From assembly GCF_902148855.1 (NCBI RefSeq), contig NC_043963.1, positions 35,095,327 to 35,159,326 on the forward strand: a DNA stretch of 64,000 nt, written 5' to 3'. The position numbers and the translations under genes are program-made. Origin of the DNA: Sphaeramia orbicularis (lineage: Eukaryota > Chordata > Actinopteri > Kurtiformes > Apogonidae). The notes under the pieces are model-generated. The model was not told the origin of the DNA. It worked only from the letters and a program-made list of their open reading frames with translations, and searched no databases. This document shows, in pieces, positions 19,461 to 30,760 of this stretch. Each line of letters begins with the position of its first letter. The first letter of the stretch is position 1.

Positions 19461-20861
19461 GTTTCTGTTTGTTTCCTTCGATTTGCTTTGTTGTTGGCAC
19501 CGATTTAGCAGGTAAGCAGTGCGCAGGTGATCAAGTAAAACAACAGAAAGAAACTTTAAAGCGATTATGACGTCATAGTAAAAAAAAAAAAAAAAAAGTC
19601 TGCACAGTTGGTTTAAACAATCCTGCAGCTGAAATAGTCGCATTTGTATTCTCCCTGATAAATTTAAGTTCATAATAACCGCAATAGACTATGCCTGGAC
19701 CTGACCTGGATCCGGTATTAAATATTTATCAGTATTTTTTTCATATTACTGCAATCATTCTTTTGAGTTGCACTACGAGAAATCCAAAACACATAAACGC
19801 GCCATGTTGACAATAACTGAAGCCTGTTTGGATGTGGAAATGACGAAGCAGTACTTGACCGATGTCTGGTTCTTTTTAATAGGAAACAACATCTATACTT
19901 CACTGTGGAATTTGTACGCTAGTGAACGAGGGGCCTATTTATTATAATGTTGTAAAAGGAAATTAAATCCATGCACACTTGGGTCAAAAGTTAGTTTTTT
20001 AACTACGGACAAAAAGATCTTACAACCTAATAAATAATTCATTGCATAGTTGAGGTAATTCTTGACACCGTCTTGTGTTATTTTCTGATTGTTCCTTGTT
20101 GTTTCACATGTGGTTTTAGTATGTGAAATTAGTTATCTAACAGGCGCTTTACTTTTGTTTTCGTGAACGTTGGTATAAGAGCCAATTTAGTAAGATTATC
20201 TAATTCACTTTTGTGTGTTTATCTTCATGGCCCTTTTACATATATATTTTTTTGAAATGTAGGCTATTAATGGAAGAAATAATTAAATCAAATGTAGTTT
20301 GTTTTATTAATTTGTTAAGACTTTTTTTTTTAATTTAATGGAAATTATAGCATTAATCATTGTGCGTTAAAGAAATCAAACTCAATCTGACAGCAGTGTA
20401 AATACGCTCTAAGCCGCAAATGTGCGTAGATTACATTTCCAGTCTGCGGTGAAATCAGTAAAAACATTTGAAGGGTTTAAACATTTCTTTTTACTATGGG
20501 GATACTAACATATTTGTGTCCACGGTCAGATTCAAAGGTAGCCTTCAAGTATCTATGTCAACTTCATGTAAACTGTGAAAGAGGTCGATGTTTTCCCGTT
20601 TTTTATTTATTCCTTGTGTCCAGATTAGACGTTTAGTGTATCCGTTTCATCATCGTTACGTTAAAGCTTTTTTTTTCTTATTTTATCATTTGGTTCGTCC
20701 TGTAATCACTACGATATGCAAATATCTCTAAAGAATGCACCAAGAAAATACTAAACCAACCACTGCTGCAGCGTCGCACAGTTCAATACTTATACTCGTC
20801 TATACAAATCTATAGGATTTACCAAATCTGACACAAATATATGTCACAAATAAAATGTTTG

Positions 20862-20863
<2 letters not shown>

Positions 20864-20927
<64 letters not shown>
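20864..20927. repeat. (TA)n microsatellite
   Basis: A pure TA tract of about 64 bp. It is self-complementary and could extrude a cruciform. Confidence 0.95.
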
Positions 20928-20932
<5 letters not shown>

Positions 20933-22801
20933 CTTAAAACAATTGATGCATGAATCTTGGGTGCAGTTTTTTAGAGAAAACAAGTGAGTCCAGTTTTCAT
21001 ACTAGTCAAAGGTGAATTTTATTTCATTGTTTTTAGGAATGACATAAATCCATGTGCGCACTGAAATGATTGAACTTAAGAACTGATTCTTGAATAAATC
21101 TTGAACTGGATCCACTGCTATTAATACAAAGATGTCCAAATCCCCTTTGAACAGAGCTACTGCAGCCGATGATGGCATGCGTTAAAGCGGTTTAAAATGG
21201 ACGTTGAAATGTTTAAGCGCAACTATGCGGACGTGCGTAAAGTCTTAGTGCAGCACACGCGTTACGTGCACGCGCCGCCGTCTGTCTGTGTGTGTTTAGT
21301 TCAGAATCATTTTCAAAGGCAAGGGCAGATATGTCACGAATGTACTGTATGTGTGTGAACATGTGTGGATGTGGGCACACAGAGGGTGAATATCTGTAAT
21401 GAGACTGGACCTTTCCTTGACTGTGACACACTGGAAATGAAATAAATGTTCAAAACAAGCGATAAGGGGCGTGTTTGTGGTCCTTGTCCATTCCTGGTGC
21501 ACTAATGGAACAGATGCGGCCTATCTTAGCTCTGGGCCAGTTCATGTGTGACAAATAAAGTTTTTGTGATGTTCAAAGTTGAGGCTAAATTAAAGGAGAC
21601 ATAATCTAATCAGTGCAGAACATCAGAGACGGTGAATTCCTCTGCAGTCATGTTGTAAACAACAAACTCAGCTTTAAAAGTTTTACCCACATTCTGAAAA
21701 TTCCACTTTTAAAACAAATAATTAAAGCTAAGACGCTGAAAATATTACATATATTTTGTCATTTGTCTCTGTGTCTTGTTCACACGCACTCTTTTTAATA
21801 ACTACTGTTAATATATTGCTTAAGTCACACCCACAGCACTGACACACACACAAAAAATTGCTTTATGACACATTCACACCTTGGCTGCAGGCTACTGCCA
21901 GCACACTGAAAAAAGTCATGCACATGAACACAAATGATAGCTATGTGGACACATTTCCAAGGAGTACAGAGCTCTGAAGAATGCATAAGGGGTGCTAAGA
22001 GCATTTTAATTCCCCGGATGAGGCAGTAACTGCGTATTATTATTTCATAGACCATGCAGTGTGATATTATGCATTGTAACGTAGGAGCTCTGCAAAAAAT
22101 AAACAAACAAACATAATAGGAAGAGTAAAGCTGTTGTGCCAATTGTTCCACACCTGACATTCTAACAAAAAGTAACTGGTGCCAAAGTTATAGGCTCAGA
22201 GAGATGAACAGAAAGACTATTACTGGTACAAATCAATTTGTAATAGATTTTACAGTACTATGATTTTCTTTATTAATTTTACAGCTTTATTAATATACAG
22301 AATGGAGCTCATAATTATAGTAGGCTGTAAAAATATCAAAATATATATTAGAATAAACACGATTATGACTGCTAGATAATAACTTCTTTTCTGCATCAGA
22401 CCAATGGGTGGACAGTAAAAACAGAAGCAGTTTAATAGTGTTATTATCCTTACAGATTCACAAAAACTATCACAAATGGAGAATTCATATTGTCACAAAG
22501 TATTCACTGGGCCTGGTGTCTTTTTGTTGCCGTTCACAGTTTATGAGCTACAATTGACTCAGCGTAACATGAACGCAACACAGTTTCTTATTAGTACACT
22601 TAGGTTGTTTTTTTTTTTTTACTCTTCTCAAGATGCTAATTGTAAAAGTTGTGGCTCTGTCACAAATTTCCAAGAGGAGCAGTAATTGTAGTTTCCATAC
22701 AGCATTTGGACTTTTCTGCTATAGGTTGTATTTCTGAGTATTTGGCCCTCGAGCTTCTCACACACTTGCGCATTGCTCGTCAAAGTGTACCCTACTCTGG
22801 G

Positions 22802-22803
<2 letters not shown>

Positions 22804-22877
<74 letters not shown>
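22804..22877. repeat. (CA)37 microsatellite
   Basis: About 74 bp of pure CA, the longest CA tract in the window. The HTHTHT and CVCVCV frames across it are artefacts of the repeat. Confidence 0.97.
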
Positions 22878-22880
<3 letters not shown>

Positions 22881-25800
22881 GTTGACCGAGACTACATTTT
22901 ACCACGGTCTTTACACTTGTCTAAACTAGAGCCTGCATTTTCGCCACTAAATTGTGGTTCAATTGACTGCAAAGCTGGAGGCTGTTATTATACTGCACAC
23001 AGGTATAGGTGTTGAATGCTGCGGGGCAGGAGCCATGGTAGCGGGTTTCCTTATTGTACTAATCAGGAGCCACTGGGGCGACACAACTAATTTGCTCCTG
23101 GCAGCCTCTTTGAAATATACTTCCAGTTGATGTGAGAAGGTTCTGCTTTGTGTCCTCTTTCATGCTGCTGTCCACTCCATGCGCAACCGCAAATTTATGA
23201 TACCAGAATGTAAGTTCTTCATTAAAAACCAAAGTGGTAGAGTTGGATTAATGCAAACTGACCACAAATACAGACAGACAATACACCAGTGATAGGTCGA
23301 TTCACTTAAAGATCCAGACGAAATATGAATAAATAAATAAATAGTGTGAGAGCAGAGAGTTGAGGTAAACTGAAGAGGTTTGAGAGTTATTTGGATGCAG
23401 AAATAGCAGAGATCCTTTTACAGCGTCGAACTGTTTTACAGCCCAATAGAACAGGATTGGTGCTGAGATGTGAACAGTAGGCTACACTGTAGTATAAACC
23501 CATTCAATAGCCTATAACCCGCTGGTTACTATTTGCAGAGGGGGAAAAAATCACAGGCGGGCATTCATTTACCAAAGCAATATAAGAAAATGCGCAATTG
23601 CAAATAACCAGCCCTGACTGACTTTATATTCTGATTTAATTTTACAGAAACGGCTAAAAAATATCCTTATTAGTCACAGCGTTTCAGTTATTTTTAAAAT
23701 ACATTTAGCGTGTTTATACATTATTGCATTTATTATTACATTTAGATATATTTTCACATGCATCACATCCTTAGTTATGATTATTATTTTAGAGACAAGA
23801 ATAAAATAGAAAATATGCAACATTCAGAAATTCTAAGAAAAAAATATATATCAAAAGAGTACATACTGCGATTTACTCTTATGATTTATATATATTTTTG
23901 TCCCACAATAAAACAATATTCAGGAATAATATTGCAGCTTTCAATACAAACACACTGCACTAAATGAAAATGTATTATAGTATGTATATTTTCTAGAAAA
24001 ATAAAGCAGTATTTTTCCAGCAGTATCCCAAACCAGATCGAATACTGTTTGTAATCATTTCTTATAAATTAATGTCATCATATTCATTTAATTTTACACT
24101 TTAAAGCCACCAGGTTAGACATCTTCTGTGGTGCTTCGTCTCATCTGGATCGAACATTAGTCTATGTTGCTTCACTGACGCACTCATGCGCATTAGCCAC
24201 TCTGATACCAGGGCATTTCCAACCGCGTGGACTGTCCCTCTGTCTGTCACACATCACTAAGAGGATGTTTCCACGACTAATAATACTACTCTGATGTCAC
24301 CGAGGCATCCATCTCAGGAAACGTTTTCAAGATCCCTTTGAGGAAACAAAACAGTGCAGAGGCCAGGAGACTCTTGGCCCCCGTGTGGTTAACGGACAAC
24401 ATTTGCAGGAGCCTCTGCAGCCTCTGTTAGTGACGTTGTCTGTTGGAGAAAACTACAAATCCCCCACGTCACCGTCCCAGGGCCAAGGTTGGTGGGTGTG
24501 GCAAGGCGAGGGGCTCCTATAGCCTTGATCTCATCCAATGTGCATCGCCTTTCTTTTGTCAGAACAGCCCCTGTCCTTCCTGATACTACAAGCTGACATA
24601 TGCACATTTAACCCAATTCACACACACACATATAAATAATATAATAATAAATAATAAAATACGAGCCTGGGGGAGTTAGATTGTTTTAATTAAGACATAT
24701 CTAACTAAAAATCACAACCTCAAATATCTCTTCAAACCTGTTTTAAAAAAAGGAGCGACATGTTGGTAAAATCCCTCAAAAAGTAAACACATGCCCATTC
24801 AACAGCCCGCATTGTAAAACCTCTGTGATCCGCACACCAACCTGGGTAAAATCTAAAGTTAACAATTAAAGGATGGGCTGACACAGACTTTGATACCCAA
24901 CCGCGCACAAGAAACTCATGTTTGCACTTCCAGAACCACCCAGAACGACAAGCACACTGCGACAACCACACACCAACATGTTTTTTTCTTCTTTAAAGAA
25001 TACAAATACAGGCCTACAGTTTATACCAACATGTTTTAAAACGTTTCATGCGTGAAAGCGTATACATTTTACAAGGACAATAAAGTGTATTTACTGGGCG
25101 TGCTAAAGCTGGCAAAGTTACCTGCTGTAGTTTAATGCGAAGGGTCAAAGTTGGTCTCTGTACACATTCCATTTTCTGTTCCCACTCACTCTCATTGGCC
25201 CATTCCGCCGCTGCACACATTTCCGGGCTAAAGGGGCTCCTTGATTCCACTTTATTGCAGCGGGTTAAAGGTGAAGGCCTTGACATTATTGAAGTTCAAA
25301 GACTACATTTAATTATAAATTGTAGTTAATGCACACGTGCAATCTTCGTACACATGTTGCGTTCTAGTGTGGAACTTAGCCTACATACGACACACACATG
25401 CGCTCCCATAAGGATCACACACACACACACACACTCACACTTGCCAATTAAAATTTCCTTTCCCCTCACTATCTCTTGGTATAACTCCCAACACATGGCC
25501 CAATTACTCAACAATTATTTATTCCTAACGGATGTGTTGAAATAACATCGTGTTTGGGGTCAAGTCGAGCAGCCACTTGAAATTATTGACTAATTCCTAG
25601 CTGTAAAACTTCAGAAATTCACATGGTCCCGCTTATGGCATATATTTTTGAAGAAATTATTGAAATTATGAGCAGGAGAGGAAACGCGCAGATTTGCCAA
25701 GTCTGGCTTTGCAGTTGGTTTTCAGCCTTAACACTGAAGCAGTAGTGGACATGACAGTTGTGTGCGAAGGGGGGATTGGTGTTTTGTTTGGCGTTAGACT

Positions 25801-25924
25801 ACACAGACAGAGTTCATGTCGAAACTTCTTGGCAAGTTCTCCCCCTCGGACATCTAGTCTTGTTTACTATTTACTGCGGAAGTGAACGCCATTCCCCCCG
25901 AACAGACGGTGCAATTAAGAGAAA

Positions 25925-26060
25925 AAAATAGCCATTTAGTGCCTCTGCCTTTATGGCAGTGTCTAGACTACAAGAGTGGCGATTCCATTTAGTGGGCACT
26001 AAAAGAGGTTATCATTCCACCCTCTTTCTCTAACATTTCTAAGATATAGGCTCTAACATC
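25925..26060. promoter_or_regulatory. candidate regulatory block with SMAD palindrome
   Basis: Between hoxc10a and hoxc11a, this block holds GTCTAGAC (25961-25968), a CCTTTATGGC Cdx/posterior-Hox-like site just before it, two copies of CCATTTAGTG (25932-25941 and 25985-25994) and the inverted repeat TTTAGTG-GG-CACTAAA (25988-26003). Density of structured motifs suggests an enhancer. Conservation was not testable. Confidence 0.35.
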
Positions 26061-26392
26061 ATTTAAAACTCTTGCTAATATTCAAACATGATCCGTGAGG
26101 GTGAGCCTTAATTTTCCTGCGTTTCACAACCGCCCGCAAATGCACCATAGCAAATGTGTGTATCCTTATAAACCGGCCGTTAACACTAAAGTGTACAAAT
26201 GTTATAAATGCAGGCCAACAGTTGTAGGTATACACACATTTATGAGAAGCCTAACTACAAGGCTGTGACCCACGTCCACGACCAGGCAAAAGCAACAAAC
26301 ACTGCGCCTGTTCAGAATAAATGCATAATGTTAATGGTGATAATGGTGTCACAAAAAGCACAAAGTCATTGAGTTTTGCCTATACGTTTCTG

Positions 26393-26398
26393 TTTATT
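26393..26398 (-). terminator. hoxc11a: possible hoxc11a polyadenylation signal
   Basis: AATAAA on the minus strand, about 725 nt after the hoxc11a stop codon and the nearest exact signal seen downstream of it. Tentative. Confidence 0.3.
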
Positions 26399-27122
26399 TC
26401 ATAGGTATTATATTAATGATACACAGGCCGACAAGCTGTTCCCCCTCTCTGGGATCCAAAGCACCAATGATTAAGCAAATAATTTAACGAGGGTTTGCGT
26501 GTTTTGTATGGGCAGTGTACTGAAAATCAGCAGCAGGGATAGGGGAAAGGAAATTCAACATACGCCTATTTACAGTCACGAATGCATATTGCATAGGCTG
26601 CTCTGTACAGGGGGAAATACTTTCACAGATTGGACGTCACAGTTCTCAATGGCGAAAATGCAATTGTAGATTCCGCTATAAGTTGGACTCTGGTCGGGAA
26701 ATAATTAGATATTATGCTATATACATAGACCAGAGAGAAGGGTACGAGCTAAAAGTTGTCTGCGCAATAAGGAGTCAAATTGTTTGTTACATTTGATATT
26801 TTAACAAATATGTCTATATGAACAATAGAATAAACACAATGAAGAATCGTGATAAATAGATGGACATATTCAAGAACAGCATATAAATGATTATTCTAAT
26901 CATGTAGGCCTTTCTGAGGACCAGCTAGAAATACACCGCCGCCCGTAGGGCTGTAAGAAAATGGCGATTTCATCCCATGCAGGCCTATGACTCCCACTGT
27001 CCACTTAACATTGCACTCTTGGCGATATGGGCACCTTTAGAAAATGGTTATGCCCACGATTACAACTCAATGAGATAAGAGTAGGCCTTAATGTCACTGA
27101 CCAGGACTGTGACACTTTCTGC

Positions 27123-27355
27123 TCACAATAGGGGGTTTCCAGAAAAGTACTGGAGGCGATCTCTGCTCAGTTTCTTCTCTTTCATTCTTCTATTCTGAAA
27201 CCAAATTTTAACCTGACGGTCGGTGAGGTTTAGCATTCGGGATAGTTGAAGCCTTTTCTCTTTGTTGATGTAAACGTTAAAGAAGAATTCCCGCTCCAGC
27301 TCTCGAATCTGAAACTTGGAATATGGACACCTCTTCTTCCTTGTGCGAGGAGTGC
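27123..27355 (-). CDS. hoxc11a: Hoxc11a, coding exon 2 (homeobox)
   Basis: This is the homeobox exon of Hoxc11a. The acceptor TTTCTCCAG precedes 27355. The exon completes an AGC codon and reads [13 protein letters not shown]. The homeodomain occupies residues about 250-309, with Hox11-specific [18 protein letters not shown] and [13 protein letters not shown], including Gln50 and Asn51. The 13-residue tail [13 protein letters not shown] is the invariant Hox11-group carboxy terminus and ends at TGA. It contains no internal Met near its start, so it is easily missed by simple ORF scans. With exon 1 it gives 322 residues. No hexapeptide Trp is present, as is normal for Hox11. Confidence 0.97.
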
Positions 27356-28240
27356 CTGGAGAAAAATTAAAAATTAGACATAAAATGACAGTGTCACAGA
27401 AAATAGTGGTGAGTCATATCAATTATAATATTATAGATAATATTTCCAGGGATAAAAAAAGAAAGAAAAAAGAAAATGAGAGGAGGATTTAGTGCTGTGG
27501 CGGTGATGGAATTCCAGATGCTATATAAGAATTCAGTTTTGGTGACATTACTAATGATTACATTTCAGTGAACATTCATTCAGCAAAGTACAGCTGAGGC
27601 TATCAGATAAACCAGCCATAAAAAGTGTTAAATATCCGAATCGCTTGGAGTAAATAATATCACCTTACAGCCTCTAAGTACGTGTTTATCTGTTATAAAT
27701 ATACAACAACAAAAGTATTTCACCGCATTATGTGCGTCACATTCCTCTGGAGCTAAACTAACAATTTACACAATCTTTTGGCAGACAGTTGAAATGCACT
27801 GCCCATGTTTGCAATGGCCTATGAACACCTCTGTGGCCCTATAACTTCTTATCAAACAGGTGACTGGGGAAATACATTTGTTTTATTGTTTTTTGTCAAA
27901 GAGGGACAAACAGCAGCTCCTGTTAGCTTATGTCTGCAGTGTTGACTGGGCTGTGCAATGTGCATGGACCTGTGTGGAGCAATCATTAAAAGCCTTATAA
28001 CCCTTAAAATAAAGCTAAATATATAAATGCATGCTGGTCAGTCGCGTTAATAGCAACGTAACTCTGTGTGCAATGCATTGCTAGGAGGGTCAAATGCAAA
28101 AATAATCCCAAAAATTACCCATGGGGCTTTGGTGAAATGGCATTATTTGCAGATGTGTGCCTCTCATATGGACAAGGCTAAACAGTCGATTCTAAGATTG
28201 ATTTAGTGTCAGTTGCAATTAGAAGAATCGGTTTTGTTCA

Positions 28241-28289
<49 letters not shown>

Positions 28290-28736
28290 AAGAGTGATAA
28301 ATAGATAGGGTCGCACTTAACCGGAAAGTGTGTAATACTGTGTGCAGCATGTCTTTTGCGGGCAAACCCTGCGCTAAAAGAAAATTCACAAGACGCCAAA
28401 AGCAATGTTCTGCCCAATTGGTTTTTACTCTCGACAGCCCAACGAGAAAATCCCTTAAAATGCCCAACGCAAGTTCATGATCAAAGTTAACATTTGTCAC
28501 AATAGCTCTCTCTTAAAAATTTCACAGACTCTCACCATAGAGGCGTCTGTGTATAACATCCCCCTTTTTTCAAAGCGCTTTCCCATCGTAAAAATTCTTC
28601 TCGTTGCAAGAAAGAGCTTTGTAGGGTTATAATAAAATCCTTTGAATGCTTATAAAACTCCACATAAAATCTGACCGACAAAACACCGGGCTAGTCCCCT
28701 TAACCTTCCCCCATTTTACTGCTTCGGTATACCTAC
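27356..28736 (-). other. hoxc11a: hoxc11a intron
   Basis: A 1381-bp intron with GTAGGT donor and CTCCAG acceptor. The donor was chosen because only it gives the phase-1 junction needed; an alternative GTATAC six bases further would break the frame. It contains a (GATA)12 microsatellite at 28241-28289. The rest is AT-rich with no coding signal. Confidence 0.9.
28241..28289. repeat. (ATAG)12 microsatellite
   Basis: Twelve tandem ATAG units in the hoxc11a intron. GATA-type repeats in vertebrates are typically polymorphic. Confidence 0.96.
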
Positions 28737-28876
28737 TCGAGTGGCTGTTCTTGCTGGCGTTGCCGTCCTTGGTTGTTGCGGAGGAAGAAGTACAAGAGCC
28801 CGAATTTGTATGTTCCTCCTCATCTTCTGGGTCTTTTTCCTGCTCCGGGGCTCCGGGTACAGAGGCTGGGGGCTGC

Positions 28877-28908
<32 letters not shown>

Positions 28909-29472
28909 GGAGTCGCTTTCCAGCTTTCCCCCCTCGCCCTTTTGTAAACAATTGTCTGACTGATTGTCCGTGCTGCTGCAGTATGCGGTCTCAAAAAAGC
29001 GGTCGAAACCTTGAGGGAGGACGTTGTTTTTCCCCACGCCGGAATAAAAACCTGTGGAAGGGTGATTGGAGCCCGGATGGGTGTGATGGTGATGGTGGTG
29101 GCTGTATACACTCTCGTTCTTCATAAGCATTTCTGTCATGGTGGATTGTGGAAGACAGTCCCTATGCACCAGATCCTCTCCCGAGTAGCACGATGCATAA
29201 TTGCTTCTGTGGTGCCATTTACTAGCAGGGTCCAAGCCGTATGAAACTTCCCGTACCGGCTGTACTTGAGACAGATTTGTGGAATAAGGGTAGCTGATTT
29301 GCCGGGACGGGGCCTGTGGAAGAAACGAAGAGACGGCAGAAAACTCGGGGACGTAGTAGGTGCAGCTGGGGAGGTAGATGTTGGACGCGCAGCCTGTCCT
29401 GTCCCCAAACTCGGATGTCCGGTCTTTGCGCGTCTGGGAGCAGAAGTTGCCCAGATTCACCGAGTTAAACAT
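28737..29472 (-). CDS. hoxc11a: Hoxc11a, coding exon 1
   Basis: This is the first coding exon of Hoxc11a, a Hox11-group homeodomain factor acting in the lumbosacral region and appendages. The start [18 protein letters not shown] matches vertebrate HOXC11, so the ATG at 29472 is preferred over an in-frame ATG 31 codons upstream. The conserved block [15 protein letters not shown] (31-45) continues through [12 protein letters not shown] to REVSYGL (74-80). Variable features follow: six consecutive His (125-130), conserved [10 protein letters not shown] (156-165), a 12-residue Gln run (189-200, encoded by 28873-28908) and an acidic EKDPEDEEE stretch (212-220). It encodes 245 residues plus one base. 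Upstream, CACGTGAT lies at 29588-29595. The gene is 11.4 kb downstream of hoxc12a. Confidence 0.97.
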
Positions 29473-29587
29473 CTTTCTCTCTCTCGTACTCCGTACTATA
29501 GATAGATGTTTTGGATACGAGCTGCAGCAGAAGGGAAAAATTTGGGAAGGCGAGATGACGCGCAATCCGTCTAAGTCGCCCCGCAGA

Positions 29588-29595
29588 CACGTGAT
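29588..29595 (-). promoter_or_regulatory. hoxc11a: hoxc11a proximal E-box
   Basis: CACGTGAT on the plus strand (ATCACGTG on the coding strand), 116 bp upstream of the hoxc11a ATG. Its position and flanks match copies at hoxc9a and hoxc13a. Confidence 0.4.
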
Positions 29596-29903
29596 CGAAA
29601 GTAGATATTGTCATATATCAATTTGGAAGAGTTGGATGTGTAGGAGTGGTTGGCTTTAGGTAAGATCTAGGAGGTTCAAACGAATAATTTTCAAACACGA
29701 CAGGCGCACTACGAAAACCAGTAACAGATTCCTGTTTGCTGGCTTATTACAATTAGAGAGATATGTGTTCTGTGTTTATATTTATGGGCTTGTGGTAGGC
29801 TAGGCTAGCTAAAACTGCTACAGCTCCTTAGGCAGGCAGGGCACAAACTGCTGAGTGTACTCACTGACATTCAATTCATAGTATTATGGAGGTTTTCAGG
29901 TAA

Positions 29904-29904
29904 G

Positions 29905-29973
<69 letters not shown>

Positions 29974-29987
29974 GTTATTATTATTAT
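29904..29987. repeat. (ATT)n trinucleotide repeat
   Basis: About 28 ATT units with one G interruption near the end. Confidence 0.95.
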
Positions 29988-30589
29988 GAGAGTGGGTCAA
30001 GAATATCATTGCATTACTTGCTATGTTGCTCCAAATAATATAATAATAATAAAAAAGCATCTTATTCCTTAAATGTTACACACAGCTCAGTGTCTGTATA
30101 ATACAGGTGAACGCTTTCCTCATTGTGATTATTCCTAAATTTTCCTACAAACCCATCCAAAAGCTACCCCTTGAGCTCAATCATCATTTTACTGTTTAGA
30201 AAAATCACAGGAAAGGTCTCGTATTTGTCTCCCCAGGACACTTTCACATTGTGGTCTGTGAAACCGGGGTCTTTTTTTTTTTCATGTGGATTATATTAGT
30301 CGTTTTAATTCCCTTTTCATATGAAATCCCGGCTGTGCAGAGCTGCCGCATATATGATGGATAAACAGATGAGGGTGAGCCAAGCTGCTGTGTTGAGTAC
30401 AACATACTAATTCGTGATCCATTTTATTTTGTTTTTTTCTCTTTGACCAAATGAAAACCTTGCCCATGTTACACTGAATCAGTGGTGGACGACTATAATT
30501 ATGTTGTAAAATGAAGTTGAACCCACGGTTAGGCAATGCAGAAAACACAGCATGCATGTTGACTGAGCAAGCTCAAGTAATCGGCGCAC

Positions 30590-30760
30590 TCTCATTATTC
30601 CCTTTGACTTTGGATCATGACAGAGCCCATGAAGGACAACGACGCTGATTCAAGACTCAAGTTCCCTGGAGTTCCAGCAGGAACACAACCAGTTAAGCCT
30701 TGGGGCCTTTGCATCTCCTTCAGTGAGGGGAAAAACCCCATAACGACATAAACACTGAGG
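30590..30760. promoter_or_regulatory. candidate noncoding element with stem-loop
   Basis: A GC-richer island 1.1-1.3 kb upstream of the hoxc11a ATG. It contains CCTTTGACTTTGGATCA (TCF- and nuclear-receptor-like) and an imperfect inverted repeat GTTCCCTGGA / TCCAGCAGGAAC at 30661-30683. A possible enhancer; conservation could not be tested. Confidence 0.25.

Larger units (their letters stand above)
18944..27122. other. hoxc10a-hoxc11a intergenic region
   Basis: This holds 8.2 kb: the hoxc10a promoter near 19000-19160, a possible divergent promoter and short frame on the plus strand (19140-19460), (TA)n at 20864-20927, (CA)n at 22804-22877, a CpG-richer block near 24300-24600, a CA tract near 25420-25438, a palindrome-rich block near 25925-26060 and the hoxc11a 3' UTR near 27122. 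A candidate AATAAA for hoxc11a lies at 26393-26398. No recognisable gene was found. Confidence 0.65.

Noticed and set aside
22628-23015. Open frames encoding His-Thr or Cys-Val repeats, here and near 9736-9960, 15616-15882, 16658-16909, 17571-17910, 51076-51397 and 54852-55037
   Set aside because: They are translations of CA/GT microsatellites in all frames and carry no other protein signal.
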